Positions 14,862 to 24,330 of a stretch of DNA of 38,471 nt are shown in pieces. The notes beneath the pieces were generated by a model that saw nothing but the letters and a program-made list of their open reading frames with translations, made no database searches and was not told the origin of the DNA. Source of the stretch: Candidatus Zambryskiibacteriota bacterium (GTDB lineage: Bacteria; Patescibacteriota; Minisyncoccia; Phycocordibacterales; Zambryskibacteraceae); assembly GCA_009691335.1 (NCBI GenBank), contig SICR01000004.1:1-38471 (forward strand). The letters run 5' to 3'. Every line of letters begins with the position of its first letter. Position 1 is the stretch's first letter. Position numbers and translations under genes: made by a program.

Positions 14862-15311
14862 CTAAAACGGAATGTCGTCAATATTAATATTCTCTTCTGG
14901 ATATTCAATAGTCTCAGCTGGAACATCATTAGCTTCTGCCGGCTTACCTGTTACCGCCTTGGTATCGGCTGGAGCGACGCCGTCGCGTCGCGGACCGAAT
15001 TGTATCCTATCGGCAACTATTTCAGTACGATACTTCTTCACTCCTGCGGCATCATCCCAACTTCGTGTCTGCATCCGACCTTCCACAAGAAGAGAGGCAC
15101 CCTTGCGCAAGTATTGTGCCGAGGTCTCTGCCTGACGACCGAAGACTACCACATTGTGATAATCCGCGCTTTCCTGCTTGGCACCATTCTTGTCCTTCCA
15201 AACGCGATTGGTAGCTACAGAGAGTGTGGCCACCTGAATACCGGACGGCAAAGAGCGCAGCTCCGGGTCGCGAGTAAGGTTACCGATAATGATAGCGCGA
15301 TTGAAGTACAT
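14862..15311 (-). CDS. ssb: Single-stranded DNA-binding protein
   Basis: Coats single-stranded DNA during replication, repair and recombination. 149 residues. The OB fold spans about 1-105 (MYFNRAIIIGNLTRDPELRS, SADYHNVVVFGRQAE, LVEGRMQTRSW). An acidic linker and the conserved partner-binding tip DDIPF end the protein. It sits between rpsF and rpsR with short gaps, the common bacterial arrangement. Confidence 0.97.
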   Translation of the reverse strand: MYFNRAIIIGNLTRDPELRSLPSGIQVATLSVATNRVWKDKNGAKQESADYHNVVVFGRQAETSAQYLRKGASLLVEGRMQTRSWDDAAGVKKYRTEIVADRIQFGPRRDGVAPADTKAVTGKPAEANDVPAETIEYPEENINIDDIPF

Positions 15312-15339
15312 AAAATTATTTATAGTGAGTTTATAGAAT

Positions 15340-15768
15340 TTATCCTACCACGGGTTCTTTGATAACCTCTGCCTTCTCCTTTTCCCTTTCGAGAGCTTCG
15401 AGAGTGGCGGACTTCTCGGCTATAAGTGCTTTGGCCTTGGCGAAGGTGAAGCCAGTTTCGCGAGGAACCTTCACAAGAAGTGAGCGCAGAACTTCGTCTA
15501 TCTTATCGATCTCAGACTTTATAGCCACAGCTTGAACAGGCTCCAGTTCGAACTTAGTCCAGCCAATATAGGCGTCATCTATCACATAGCGGCTTGCTCC
15601 AATGGTCTTACTCATCGTATAAGCTAATTCGTATTTAAATGGCTCTTCCCCGTCAATTTCCTTGCCACCTGCATCTGCGATAAGAGTCTTTATCTTGGAG
15701 ACAACAGAAGGTAGCTCGTTTTCTGGAATGCTTGGCAGTATGAGATAGCCCAACTCGTAAATTTGCAT
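15340..15768 (-). CDS. rpsF: 30S ribosomal protein bS6
   Basis: A small-subunit protein that binds with bS18. 142 residues. The ferredoxin-like core is recognisable from MQIYELGYLILPSIPENELP and from GASRYVIDDAYIGWTKFEL. The C-terminal 35 residues form a charged Ala/Glu/Lys-rich extension (FAKAKALIAEKSATLEALER). Sequence conservation to model bS6 is modest, and the call leans on the rpsF-ssb-rpsR order as well. It starts 7 bp after the tatD stop. Confidence 0.88.
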   Translation of the reverse strand: MQIYELGYLILPSIPENELPSVVSKIKTLIADAGGKEIDGEEPFKYELAYTMSKTIGASRYVIDDAYIGWTKFELEPVQAVAIKSEIDKIDEVLRSLLVKVPRETGFTFAKAKALIAEKSATLEALEREKEKAEVIKEPVVG

Positions 15769-15775
15769 TGCTGGG

Positions 15776-16546
15776 TTACCTTATCATATTAAGGGCATTC
15801 TCGACAAGCGCCTCTTGAACAGTCCACAAACTCACACCTCTTATTTCAGCCATCCTTTTGACCACCTCACTGACATAGCTTGGTTCATTCCTCTTCCCCC
15901 TATATGGAATCGGGGCTACATAAGGGGCGTCAGTCTCAGACATTATAGAGCTTAAGGGGGCGTTTCTAATGACTTCATCATAATCATGGACGAAGGTAAT
16001 AACTCCAGTAAATGAGAGAGTGAATCCTATAGCAATGAAGCGTTGGGCTATCTCCCAATTACCAGCAAAGAAGTGGATGTTGCCGCGCAGTTTGTCTCCA
16101 TATATCTTTTTGAGAGGTTCAAGAATAGAGAGGAGCTCTTCGTAAGCATTACGAGCGTGTATCATCAAAGGTTTATTGTGATTGAGAGCAAAATTTATCT
16201 GGAAGAGAAGTAGTGCCTCCTGTCTTTCATAATCAATACTCTTATCCGCATGATAGAAGTCCAAGCCACACTCCCCAATAGCAACCACTTTAGAATGCTT
16301 GACCAGTTCGGCGAAAGCAATTTCGTCGAAAATTTCGCTAGTCTTGTCTACAGGATGGATACCAATACAGGCATAAATTTCTTCGTATTTTTCCGCCAAC
16401 TCCACAGCTTTTTTTGACGACTCAAAATCCGTTCCAATAGTAATGGTGTGCGTATCAGAATCTTTGAGTCTTTTTATCACTTCCTCCAAATCCTTCTCAT
16501 AGTCTGAGAAATTTAAGTGAGAATGAATATCAAAATATTTAGGCAT
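15776..16546 (-). CDS. tatD: TatD family metal-dependent deoxyribonuclease
   Basis: A TIM-barrel hydrolase acting on DNA 3' ends. 256 residues from the ATG at 16546 (MPKYFDIHSHLNFSDYEKDL). This start overlaps the end of metG and matches the family N-terminus. Metal ligands are visible: FDIHSHLNF (H-x-H), GECGLDFYH (Glu), PLMIHARNA (His), NIHFFAG (His) and ETDAPY (Asp). The order metG-tatD is common in bacteria. An alternative start at 16588 would add 14 residues inside metG and is less likely. Confidence 0.93.
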   Translation of the reverse strand: MPKYFDIHSHLNFSDYEKDLEEVIKRLKDSDTHTITIGTDFESSKKAVELAEKYEEIYACIGIHPVDKTSEIFDEIAFAELVKHSKVVAIGECGLDFYHADKSIDYERQEALLLFQINFALNHNKPLMIHARNAYEELLSILEPLKKIYGDKLRGNIHFFAGNWEIAQRFIAIGFTLSFTGVITFVHDYDEVIRNAPLSSIMSETDAPYVAPIPYRGKRNEPSYVSEVVKRMAEIRGVSLWTVQEALVENALNMIR

Positions 16547-17951
16547 TGAGTCGTGGGAAAAGATTTTCTGGCTTTTTGTTTTCTTCAATACACTCTTCTA
16601 TTCTCTTTGCAGTTTCAGGCATGAAGACGATAAGAGAATGGGCAATATGATAAAGGCGGGAAACGATATCATTGAGCACCTCTGGATCTTTACTCTCCCA
16701 CGGCTTCTCATTTTGTATGAACACATCAAGATCGGCTATTTCTCCCCAGATGTGATCCAAGGCTTTATGTATCTCAAATTTAGTTAACAAGGATTGAACA
16801 GTGCCATGAGATTGGTGCGGAGTGAATACCAGTTTGTCTACATAAGTTTCGCTGAGCTTCATAATACGAGCAACCAGATTGCCTAAACCGTTTACAAGAC
16901 CGGATTCATACCACTCATCCAATCTTTCCCAGGTAACATCCGTGTCTTCCGTAGAATGTATGTGGCGCAAAAGAAGGTAACGGGTCGCGTCGGTGCCATA
17001 TTTTTCTACCAACTCGTATGGACTTATTACATTTCCCAGCAACTTACTCATTTTCTGCCCACCAGAATTGATGAATCCATGATAGAAGATTTTGTCCGTA
17101 TTTCTTACATTGACCGACATAAGCATCGCTTGCCACATGAGAGATTGAAACCTCACTTGATCTTTGCCAGCCACCTGAAGAGTACTGCCTTCTGTCCAGA
17201 ATTTCTTAAAATCCTCTTCTTCATTGGGCCAACCGAGAGTTGAGATATAACTCGTCAGAGCATCAAACCATACATACATCACCTGAGTATCATCTTCTGG
17301 TACCGGAATGCCCCAAGAGAGACGACTTTTGTCCCTAGAAATACTGAAGTCCTCTAATCCATCTCTTACGAAGTTTATCGCCTCCTCCCTGCGCCAATCT
17401 GGAATGATAACTTCTGGATTTTGTAGATATTTCAACAGTTTCTCCTCATATCTTTTGAATTTAAAAAACCAATTCTTCTCCTTCAATAATTGTGGTTCAG
17501 CTTGGTGAATATGACACTTGCCATCAATTAGATCCCTTTGGGATAAAAATCTCTCGCATCCTACACAGTACAGACCTTCAAATTCTTTTTCATAAATATC
17601 GTCATTATCTTTGCACCTCTTCCATATTTCTTGCACGGCCTTAATGTGGTTCTCATTGGTAGTTCTGACAAAGGCGTTATATGTAAGACTCAAGGCGCTT
17701 TTCAGTTCTTCGAACTTCTCAGCATAATAATCTGTATATTCTTGCACATCTTTCCCTGCCTTTTCTGCTGCTTCAAAAATTTTCTGACCATGTTCATCTG
17801 TGCCAGTGTTGAAAAAAACTTCTTTACCTAATTCTCTATTCCATCTAGCCAATACATCGGCCTGCAATATTTCCAATGCGAAGCCGATATGCGGTTCCGC
17901 ATTTACGTAAGGGAGCGTAGTAGTTATGTAGAAGCTTTTCTTCTCAGACAT
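16539..17951 (-). CDS. metG: Methionyl-tRNA synthetase
   Basis: A class I synthetase charging tRNA-Met. The start at 17951 (MSEKKSFYITTTLPYVNAEP) gives 470 residues. The HIGH motif reads PHIGFA (about 20-25). A zinc knuckle lies in CVGCERFLSQRDLIDGKC. The KMSKS motif reads KMSKL (about 298). The anticodon-binding helices follow, but there is no C-terminal EMAP-type tRNA-binding domain, so this is the short form. It begins 1 bp after the stop of the permease gene and overlaps tatD, so translation is probably coupled. Confidence 0.96.
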   Translation of the reverse strand: MSEKKSFYITTTLPYVNAEPHIGFALEILQADVLARWNRELGKEVFFNTGTDEHGQKIFEAAEKAGKDVQEYTDYYAEKFEELKSALSLTYNAFVRTTNENHIKAVQEIWKRCKDNDDIYEKEFEGLYCVGCERFLSQRDLIDGKCHIHQAEPQLLKEKNWFFKFKRYEEKLLKYLQNPEVIIPDWRREEAINFVRDGLEDFSISRDKSRLSWGIPVPEDDTQVMYVWFDALTSYISTLGWPNEEEDFKKFWTEGSTLQVAGKDQVRFQSLMWQAMLMSVNVRNTDKIFYHGFINSGGQKMSKLLGNVISPYELVEKYGTDATRYLLLRHIHSTEDTDVTWERLDEWYESGLVNGLGNLVARIMKLSETYVDKLVFTPHQSHGTVQSLLTKFEIHKALDHIWGEIADLDVFIQNEKPWESKDPEVLNDIVSRLYHIAHSLIVFMPETAKRIEECIEENKKPENLFPRLNA

Positions 17952-17952
17952 T

Positions 17953-19026
17953 CTAAGTTGTTGAACCTTCCGCGGCCAATTTAGCAATCTTCTTCTCTTC
18001 AAGGTCAGACAGGAACTCCATTACTACTGCGGCAACAGGCACCGCTACAATAATTCCCAAGAATCCCGCAAGCTCCCCGCCAATAACTAGGGCCATAATA
18101 GAAACTATTGGGGGCATGCCAATAACTTTTTTCACCACCAATGGATAGATAATGTGATTCTCAAATTGCTGTATGACAAGGTAAAGGCCAGCCACGATGA
18201 GCGCCGTGGTCATATCAAGCGATGCATAGGCAACAAATACCGCCGGAATAGCCGCAAGCACTGGCCCGAAAAGAGGTATGAGCTCAAATATGCCAGCTAC
18301 TACCGCAAGGAGAAGTGCGTGTGGCACACCTATGATTAAGAGCCCAAAATAGACCGAGACCATGACCAAGGCTCCAAGGAATATCTGTCCCTGCATCCAA
18401 AGTCCTATCTTTATTTGGGATCGGTGCCACAGTCTTAACACATAGGCTTCATGTTTGAGAGGCACGATAATGCGAAGGAATTTGGTTATGCCGTCTTCTT
18501 GAACAGCCAAATAGAATGACAGGACGATGATGAGTATAAAGCTTATTACTCCACCAGAAACAGTAGTTAGGCTCGACAATATCCCTCGAGAAAGAAATTC
18601 CGCCCATGAATTAAGATGCGATGAGAGTTGCCCAATGAGTTGCGGAGTGTCGAGACCGCCAAAAACATTTTGAGTGGCAAACATGTCTGAGAGTATACCG
18701 CCACTTACTACTGCATTGGAATAGATGGTCAGAGTTTTAATAAACCCTGAGACCTCGCCTATGAGTGGCAAGAGAAAAAAGTAGAAAAAACCAGACAAGA
18801 ATACTGCCCCTCCAAGATAGACAGCGACCACGCTTGGAACTCGAGGGATATTCCTTCTCTTAGACCAGAGCGCTACTGGCTCAATGGCTGAAGCGATGAT
18901 AATCGAGGCTATGAGAACCAAGAAAAATTTGGCCACCAAAATAAAGCCGTAAGCCAAGGCCACCACGACAATCAATCGTGCCCAACTGCCGGTCGAGATA
19001 GCCATTTCTTGCCTTTCGGATTCCAT
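17953..19026 (-). CDS. AI-2E family membrane transporter
   Basis: 357 residues with about eight membrane spans and the family pattern: an N-terminal pair of helices, a long extracytoplasmic loop (about 90-150), and the conserved end VAGIFELIPLFGPVLAAIPA, QQFENHIIYPLVVKKVIGMP and GFLGIIVAVPVAAV. Members (PerM, YdiK, TqsA) include exporters and sodium/proton antiporters. The substrate here cannot be told. It heads the run permease-metG-tatD-rpsF-ssb-rpsR. A TAATAT box 7 bp before the ATG may serve as a leaderless promoter. Confidence 0.9.
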   Translation of the reverse strand: MESERQEMAISTGSWARLIVVVALAYGFILVAKFFLVLIASIIIASAIEPVALWSKRRNIPRVPSVVAVYLGGAVFLSGFFYFFLLPLIGEVSGFIKTLTIYSNAVVSGGILSDMFATQNVFGGLDTPQLIGQLSSHLNSWAEFLSRGILSSLTTVSGGVISFILIIVLSFYLAVQEDGITKFLRIIVPLKHEAYVLRLWHRSQIKIGLWMQGQIFLGALVMVSVYFGLLIIGVPHALLLAVVAGIFELIPLFGPVLAAIPAVFVAYASLDMTTALIVAGLYLVIQQFENHIIYPLVVKKVIGMPPIVSIMALVIGGELAGFLGIIVAVPVAAVVMEFLSDLEEKKIAKLAAEGSTT

Positions 19027-19110
19027 GATACGAATATTAACAAATTTGATCGAATGATACGAATGGGCTTAATTGCATGTACCTATTCGTTAAGGCTATT
19101 CGCACACCAC

Positions 19111-20382
19111 CTATTTGAAAGTTAACACTTTTTTAATCGGTTTCGAATCAGCGATATCTCCTACAATAGCTAAGTTAAGATTGTTGTCCTTAAAGATTTC
19201 TCTCGCCACCTTCATCACATCTTTAGCCGTGACGGCCCTAAGCCTCTTCTCTAACTCATATGGGGACTCAAGGTCGCCCCTGCCCACCTCTTGATCAGCA
19301 TAGAATTCAGCCAACGAGTCCGTAGTTTCAAGATCCATATAGAGATGGCCGACATTGTGTTCTTTGGCCTTTTGCAATTCCTCATTAGAAACAAGGACAT
19401 TGGCGAGCTTGGCACATTCTTCTAAGAGAACCCCCACCACTTCTTTAATACGCGAAACATTGATACCTGTGGAGATAGTAAGTGCCCCGTGGTCAGTGTA
19501 TTGATCATGTCCGGCGCGAACATAGTAACAAGCTCCCATTTCATCACGTAATTTTGTGAACAAGCGAGAGGACATGCCCTTACCTAAGATCTCTGTCAGG
19601 ACGGCGAGAGCCGGAGTCCTCTTGTCCCTGGCTCCGCAAGTACGGAAGGCCATGACCATATGAGTCTGATCAGTTTTCTTCTTATAGACAAGGAATCCTG
19701 GTGAATCTTGTCTTTCTCTGACGACTTGTTTGGAAAGCCTTTTTCCCTTTGGAATATCTTTGAAATTTTTATTAACTTCTCTGAGCACGACTTGCTCGCT
19801 CACATCTCCAGCTACTATGACGACAGTTTTGGAAGCCACATAATGCTCGCCTCGATAATCAACAAAATTGTCACGGGTGAATCTCTTAATATTCTCTCGC
19901 GGACCAAGGATACTCCTGCCCGCCGGAGTCTCGCCGTACATAAGCTTCGAAAGTACTACCCAGACGTTCCTCTGTGGCTGATCTTCATACATACTAATCT
20001 CCTCTAATATCACCCCCCTCTCTTTCTCCAAGTCAGCGGCTGGTAGAGTAGGATTGAGATAAAGATCAGAGATAATCTCAAACAGCTTGGCGAAATGTTT
20101 TTTGGCCGCCTTAGCGTAGTAACCAGTCAATTCATTGGAGGTGAAGGCATTGTTTTGCGCACCCAGTCCGTCCAACTCCTTGGCTATTTCACTGGCTTTA
20201 GGCCTCATAGTAGTACCCTTGAAACACATATGCTCGAGGAAATGGGAAAGACCATTTTGAGCTTTAGTCTCATAGTTGGAGCCGGTTTCCACCACTACTA
20301 AGACCATGACCGCTGGATTGCCATTCGTCGGAATTGTAATAACCCTCAAGCCATTCGGCAAAGTTGTTTTCTTGTATTTCAT
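19111..20382 (-). CDS. M16 family zinc peptidase (processing-peptidase-like)
   Basis: 423 residues, one complete M16B unit. The inverted zinc motif HxxEH is present as SHFLEHMCFKG (His47, Glu50, His51), with the downstream glutamate in ERGVILEEISMYEDQP (about 121-136). The N-terminus LPNGLRVITIPTNGNPAVMV fits the family start. The second half contains the usual inactive-like domain with RLFTKLRDEMGACYYVRAGH. Such enzymes degrade or process peptides. The substrate is unknown. No strong promoter is seen in the 84 bp before glyS. Confidence 0.94.
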   Translation of the reverse strand: MKYKKTTLPNGLRVITIPTNGNPAVMVLVVVETGSNYETKAQNGLSHFLEHMCFKGTTMRPKASEIAKELDGLGAQNNAFTSNELTGYYAKAAKKHFAKLFEIISDLYLNPTLPAADLEKERGVILEEISMYEDQPQRNVWVVLSKLMYGETPAGRSILGPRENIKRFTRDNFVDYRGEHYVASKTVVIVAGDVSEQVVLREVNKNFKDIPKGKRLSKQVVRERQDSPGFLVYKKKTDQTHMVMAFRTCGARDKRTPALAVLTEILGKGMSSRLFTKLRDEMGACYYVRAGHDQYTDHGALTISTGINVSRIKEVVGVLLEECAKLANVLVSNEELQKAKEHNVGHLYMDLETTDSLAEFYADQEVGRGDLESPYELEKRLRAVTAKDVMKVAREIFKDNNLNLAIVGDIADSKPIKKVLTFK

Positions 20383-20466
20383 AGTAAAAGAAGTCTACCA
20401 ATAATTACTACGAACTGCCAATTCCCTCAATCTGCCACCTACATCTACAATCCGCTATAGCGTAAG

Positions 20467-21774
20467 TTAGTTGTATGCGATCCTTTCTCTCAAACCTGCA
20501 ATTTTTACCCTCTCTTGCTCACCAGAATCACGATCGCGGACTGTAACAGTGTCATTTTCAAGAGTGTCGAAGTCTATAGTGATGCAATACGGAGTACCTA
20601 TCTCATCCTGCCTTCTATAACGCTTGCCGATGTTACCATTGTCATCGAATTCTATACTTGGAATTTCTTTTTTCAACATCTGATAAACTTCGCGAGCTTT
20701 AGAAACTAATTCCGGCTTGTTTTTAAGAAGTGGAAAAACAGCCGCTTTTACTGGAGCAATATTTTTCGCCAACTTTAGGTAAACCCTTTTTTCACCCCCC
20801 AAATCATCTTCTGTATAAGCTTCCAACAAAACTACCAAGAGAAGCCTGCCGATACCGAAGGTTGGTTCAATAACATGAGGTACGAATTTTTCTCCAGCCA
20901 CATCGTCTCTAAAACTCAAATCCACTCCAGAACCTTCATTATGACTTTTCAAGTCATAATCCGTTCTATACGCGATAGCTTGTATTTCCATATCTCCAAT
21001 AGGGCCTTGATACTCGAAATCGACAGTCCGCTTGGAATAATGTGCTCTCTCATCTTCTGTCAAATCGTTTTCTTTGACTTTTTTCCTATCAATTCCTATT
21101 TCATCCAGCCATTCGAGCATCTCCTTTTTCCAATATTCAAAATGCTTTTCCCACTCTTCTTTTTTAATAAAGTATTCGAATTCAGCGATTTCAAATTCCC
21201 GCACTCGATAGATAAAGTCTCTCGGAGAAATTTCATTTCTAAATGCTCTGCCGACTTGAGCTATGCCAAATGGAATATGGGGATGAAAGGTGTCAAGAAT
21301 ATTTTTGAAATTCACAAACATTCCTTGGGCAAGCTCCCCTCTCAAATATGACTTGGCTGTTTCACCGCCAAGTGAACCTGTCTCAACAGGAAACATGGTA
21401 TTAAAAGCTTTTTCTTCCCCTAACTCTCCTCCGCAATCCGGACATTTTTTCTTATTCTTCAAATGATCTGCCCTAAAACGATGGTGACATTTTTTGCACT
21501 CAATGAGAGGGTCGGTGAAATTTTTCAGATGACCGCTGGCTTGCCACACCGATTTTGGCATGATTGTAGAACTTGATATTCCGTACATATCCTCTCGCGA
21601 TTTTACAAAGCGTTTCCACCATAAATCTTTTATATTGTAGGCCAACTCGGCTCCATATGGCCCATAATCCCAGAATCCAGATAAACCACCGTAGATTTCG
21701 GAGCTTGGGAATATAAATCCTCTGCGCTTGCACAAAGAGACCACTTTCTCCATCAGATCAGCATTTTTCTGCAT
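20467..21774 (-). CDS. glyS: Glycyl-tRNA synthetase, single-chain type
   Basis: A class II synthetase of the alpha2 (archaeal/eukaryal and Gram-positive) type, not the alpha/beta pair. 435 residues. The N-terminal motif RRGFIFPSSEIYGGLSGFWD is diagnostic. A zinc site uses CKKC (93-96) and CPDC (111-114). Motif 2 is VGRAFRNEISPRDFIYRVRE and motif 3 is EPTFGIGRLLL. The anticodon domain follows (APVKAAVFPLL, then GKRYRRQDEIGTPYCITIDF). An extended -10 box lies 6 bp before the ATG, which implies a leaderless mRNA. Confidence 0.97.
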   Translation of the reverse strand: MQKNADLMEKVVSLCKRRGFIFPSSEIYGGLSGFWDYGPYGAELAYNIKDLWWKRFVKSREDMYGISSSTIMPKSVWQASGHLKNFTDPLIECKKCHHRFRADHLKNKKKCPDCGGELGEEKAFNTMFPVETGSLGGETAKSYLRGELAQGMFVNFKNILDTFHPHIPFGIAQVGRAFRNEISPRDFIYRVREFEIAEFEYFIKKEEWEKHFEYWKKEMLEWLDEIGIDRKKVKENDLTEDERAHYSKRTVDFEYQGPIGDMEIQAIAYRTDYDLKSHNEGSGVDLSFRDDVAGEKFVPHVIEPTFGIGRLLLVVLLEAYTEDDLGGEKRVYLKLAKNIAPVKAAVFPLLKNKPELVSKAREVYQMLKKEIPSIEFDDNGNIGKRYRRQDEIGTPYCITIDFDTLENDTVTVRDRDSGEQERVKIAGLRERIAYN

Positions 21775-21780
21775 TTCTGT

Positions 21781-21786
21781 ATTTTA
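21781..21786 (-). promoter_or_regulatory. -10 box 6 bp before glyS
   Basis: TAAAAT with an upstream TG (TGGTAAAAT, an extended -10) lies 6 bp from the start codon. There is no Shine-Dalgarno sequence. Leaderless transcription is the simplest reading. Confidence 0.5.
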
Positions 21787-21813
21787 CCATTCCTATTACT
21801 TACTATCTACTAC

Positions 21814-23730
21814 TTACTTCTGGACGATATCATCCCCCTGAATAAATGCTGGGTCGCCTGATATACGCGTAGTCAAAGCCGGTGAAGGTACTGTTATATT
21901 CTTGCCCAATGTAGTATCGCGTGCCGAGAAGACAATACTGTTGACCAGAGTCGGCACACTGCCGATCTGACTAGCCGAAGGCGTCAAAGTAATCTGGAAA
22001 GCCGCAGTTCTTGGCGGTGTAGAGAACCCTAAGCCGGAAGGAATCGCCCCCAAATCCCAGCTAATAGTGTTGGTAGATGGTTCATAAGAAACGCTCTCGT
22101 CTCCAGCACTTTGAACACCTACCCATTTAACACCAGAGCCAAGTTTGGCCGTGACCTTGGTGTCATTGAGATCATCGTAAGTATTACTGACAGACCACAA
22201 TACAGTGTAAGTAGTATCCTTGCCGACTTGTGGCGGAATTGGTCCAGTATTACTAAATGTACCGAGAGAGCGGGTCGCCTGCGAACCCAGAGTGACTTGA
22301 GAGCCGATCTTGACCGTACGATTTTCCGTAATAGTCATTGGTTTATTGTCAGTAACAGAAGTCCCTGTAAATATAAATTGCAGAGTTATATCTCTATTTC
22401 CAACTAGAGCCAGCTCGGGTGCTGATGCGAAGAAAAATGAGACATCCCCTCTTTCTCCAGAAGATAAAGTTGGGAGCGCTTGAATGTTAAGAAGATTCCA
22501 ATTGATGTGCTTGGTGACCGCATTATAAACTCCATTATTCTGTGTAAAGACAGTGGCGTTATTTAAGGCGGTGCCAGACAAGCGCACCTCCAACTTTGGA
22601 TTAATAAGCTTCTCTGGCAAATTATTCTGGAATCTTATTGAAGTATTAATATTTTGGCCCGCCGGAGCAAGGTAAGTCGGCACAGTCTCACCATTGAAAC
22701 TTATATTGAGAAAGATAGATGGCCGCTCTATGGTAATAGTCTCCTGCGAAGAAACCAGAACTGTTCTGAAATTTGGTGTAGCACCATCAATTTCCGCCAC
22801 TCCGAGATAAAAGCGGAAGGTACGCTCATCCTGATTCTCTCCTACCAGACGACCGCGTATTGAGATCTTCTTTGTCGCCCCCGGTGCCAGATCACCTAGT
22901 GCCCACACATTGCTTTCTCCCAGAGCTTGTGGTTCCAGACTCTCCGTACTGTAGCCATAGGGATATTCGGCCCGAAGCATCACATTTTTCAAAGTCTCCG
23001 TGGAGTTGAGTACGACATTCACTTCCGTGACAAAACTCTCTCCAGAAGTAACCTTGGACAAACTCTTTATGGAGAGCAAGAGTGGGGCCTCTCCAATAAT
23101 TACCTCGTATATCTTGTCTTTGTAAAATGTAGCGTTACTGCCTCTTACCTTATATTCAATAGAAAACTTTATTTCCTTCACTTCACCCGTACTACCCAAA
23201 AGAATCGTGCGGATACTATGCGACACTTCTTCCCCGGCTTCGACCACCCCTAAATCATATTTTATAAACGAAAGCCCCTTGCTTGAGTCCTGCGGATCCC
23301 GGCTATCCTGTGGATATTGAGCCGAAAGGTTTGCAAACTCAAGATCCGTATTATTTTTATTTTCTACGGTAATGCCGAGTTCTATCACCCCTCCCGCGGA
23401 AGCAGTGGTCGGCCCAACTACATTGATGTCAACATTCTTAGAAGAGATGAAATTGGACCCGCCCAAAAATACGAAAGCCGCCACAAGAAGAGTGGCAACA
23501 AAGAAGAGTATAGAAAAGATGAAGAATTTCTTCATGGCGGGATTAAGTGGCTCTGGAACGTGCTCATGAGTGAGTATCTCATTGAGTTCGGGGCTGTGCC
23601 ACTTCTCTTCGACATCTACAGTGTCTCCCATTTTTACATCACTTCTAATATCGCTCGGATTTTTATAGCGTGTCCGCGAATCGAGTGTTTCATTTAATGC
23701 ATCAATTCTGCTTTTTATTTCGTGATCCAT
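21814..23730 (-). CDS. Single-pass membrane protein with large extracellular beta domains
   Basis: The product has 638 residues. Residues 1-67 are cytoplasmic and charged, and one membrane segment follows (about 68-91, FFIFSILFFVATLLVAAFVF). The remaining 540 residues are extracytoplasmic beta domains in tandem. Each carries phrases typical of CARDB/DUF11-like adhesion or stalk modules (GGVIELGITVENKNNTDLEF, TLKNVMLRAEYPYGYS, ITWNL-like ISWDLGAIPSGLGF). No catalytic motif is visible. The function is probably structural at the cell surface. It has its own promoter inside the recO-glyS gap. Confidence 0.8.
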   Translation of the reverse strand: MDHEIKSRIDALNETLDSRTRYKNPSDIRSDVKMGDTVDVEEKWHSPELNEILTHEHVPEPLNPAMKKFFIFSILFFVATLLVAAFVFLGGSNFISSKNVDINVVGPTTASAGGVIELGITVENKNNTDLEFANLSAQYPQDSRDPQDSSKGLSFIKYDLGVVEAGEEVSHSIRTILLGSTGEVKEIKFSIEYKVRGSNATFYKDKIYEVIIGEAPLLLSIKSLSKVTSGESFVTEVNVVLNSTETLKNVMLRAEYPYGYSTESLEPQALGESNVWALGDLAPGATKKISIRGRLVGENQDERTFRFYLGVAEIDGATPNFRTVLVSSQETITIERPSIFLNISFNGETVPTYLAPAGQNINTSIRFQNNLPEKLINPKLEVRLSGTALNNATVFTQNNGVYNAVTKHINWNLLNIQALPTLSSGERGDVSFFFASAPELALVGNRDITLQFIFTGTSVTDNKPMTITENRTVKIGSQVTLGSQATRSLGTFSNTGPIPPQVGKDTTYTVLWSVSNTYDDLNDTKVTAKLGSGVKWVGVQSAGDESVSYEPSTNTISWDLGAIPSGLGFSTPPRTAAFQITLTPSASQIGSVPTLVNSIVFSARDTTLGKNITVPSPALTTRISGDPAFIQGDDIVQK

Positions 23731-23760
23731 AGAGCTTTTAATGTACGAGTGTAGACTTTT

Positions 23761-23766
23761 ATTATA
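23761..23766 (-). promoter_or_regulatory. Extended -10 promoter of the 638-residue membrane protein
   Basis: TGATATAAT on the minus strand places an extended -10 box about 30 bp upstream of the ATG at 23730, giving a short 5' UTR of about 23 nt. The -35 region is weak. Confidence 0.5.
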
Positions 23767-23777
23767 TCAGAGGCAAT

Positions 23778-24308
23778 TCAGGTTAATTGACTAGCCTGTA
23801 TACCTATATTTATGGCTTTGATTAAGGCTTTTCTACCAGCTTCGTCAACAGACGGGTCTAAATTTAAATCCGACTCATGCAAATATCCTAGCTGGTAGAG
23901 TATTTTTGCCACCAATCGCATCTCAAACATCTCTTGGTCAACATCCGATGTTGACCATCTAGACACAACAGCTCCTTCCACCACATCAAACAATTCTGGA
24001 TGAGGTTCCTCACCCTGAACCAATTTTTCTAAAAGTGACAGAGGTCTCGCCATCTCTCTCATAGAAGAAAAATTTTGTAGAAATTCTCCTGAAGTAATCC
24101 GCCAATATTCCTTGCCTCTTACGAGCGATATTCTGGATAGAGAAAGTGGCTCAAGTGCTCCGCGAAGTTTAGAGGCTTCCTTGCGCACACCAAGTGCCGT
24201 GGCGTGTATCAAGCCTAGCTCACGGGTAAGAATGCTGTATACTCTGTCCGCTTCTTTTATCGGCCTTTCGGACAAAATTATCCCCTTAGTGGTATAAATA
24301 TGGTAAGA
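23778..24308 (-). CDS. recO: DNA repair protein RecO, short form
   Basis: RecO helps load RecA on SSB-coated DNA. The GTG at 24308 gives the expected OB-fold start (MSYHIYTTKGIILSERPIKE). Longer frames would run back into ileS. The OB fold covers about 1-80 (EADRVYSILTRELGLIHATA, RKEASKLRGALEPLS), followed by helices. At 176 residues it is shorter than the usual 230-250, and the C-terminal zinc-finger cysteines are missing. It begins 22 bp after ileS. ssb and recA are also in the window. Confidence 0.88.
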   Translation of the reverse strand, partial: SYHIYTTKGIILSERPIKEADRVYSILTRELGLIHATALGVRKEASKLRGALEPLSLSRISLVRGKEYWRITSGEFLQNFSSMREMARPLSLLEKLVQGEEPHPELFDVVEGAVVSRWSTSDVDQEMFEMRLVAKILYQLGYLHESDLNLDPSVDEAGRKALIKAINIGIQASQLT

Positions 24309-24330
24309 CACGGGAATTAATTTACAATTC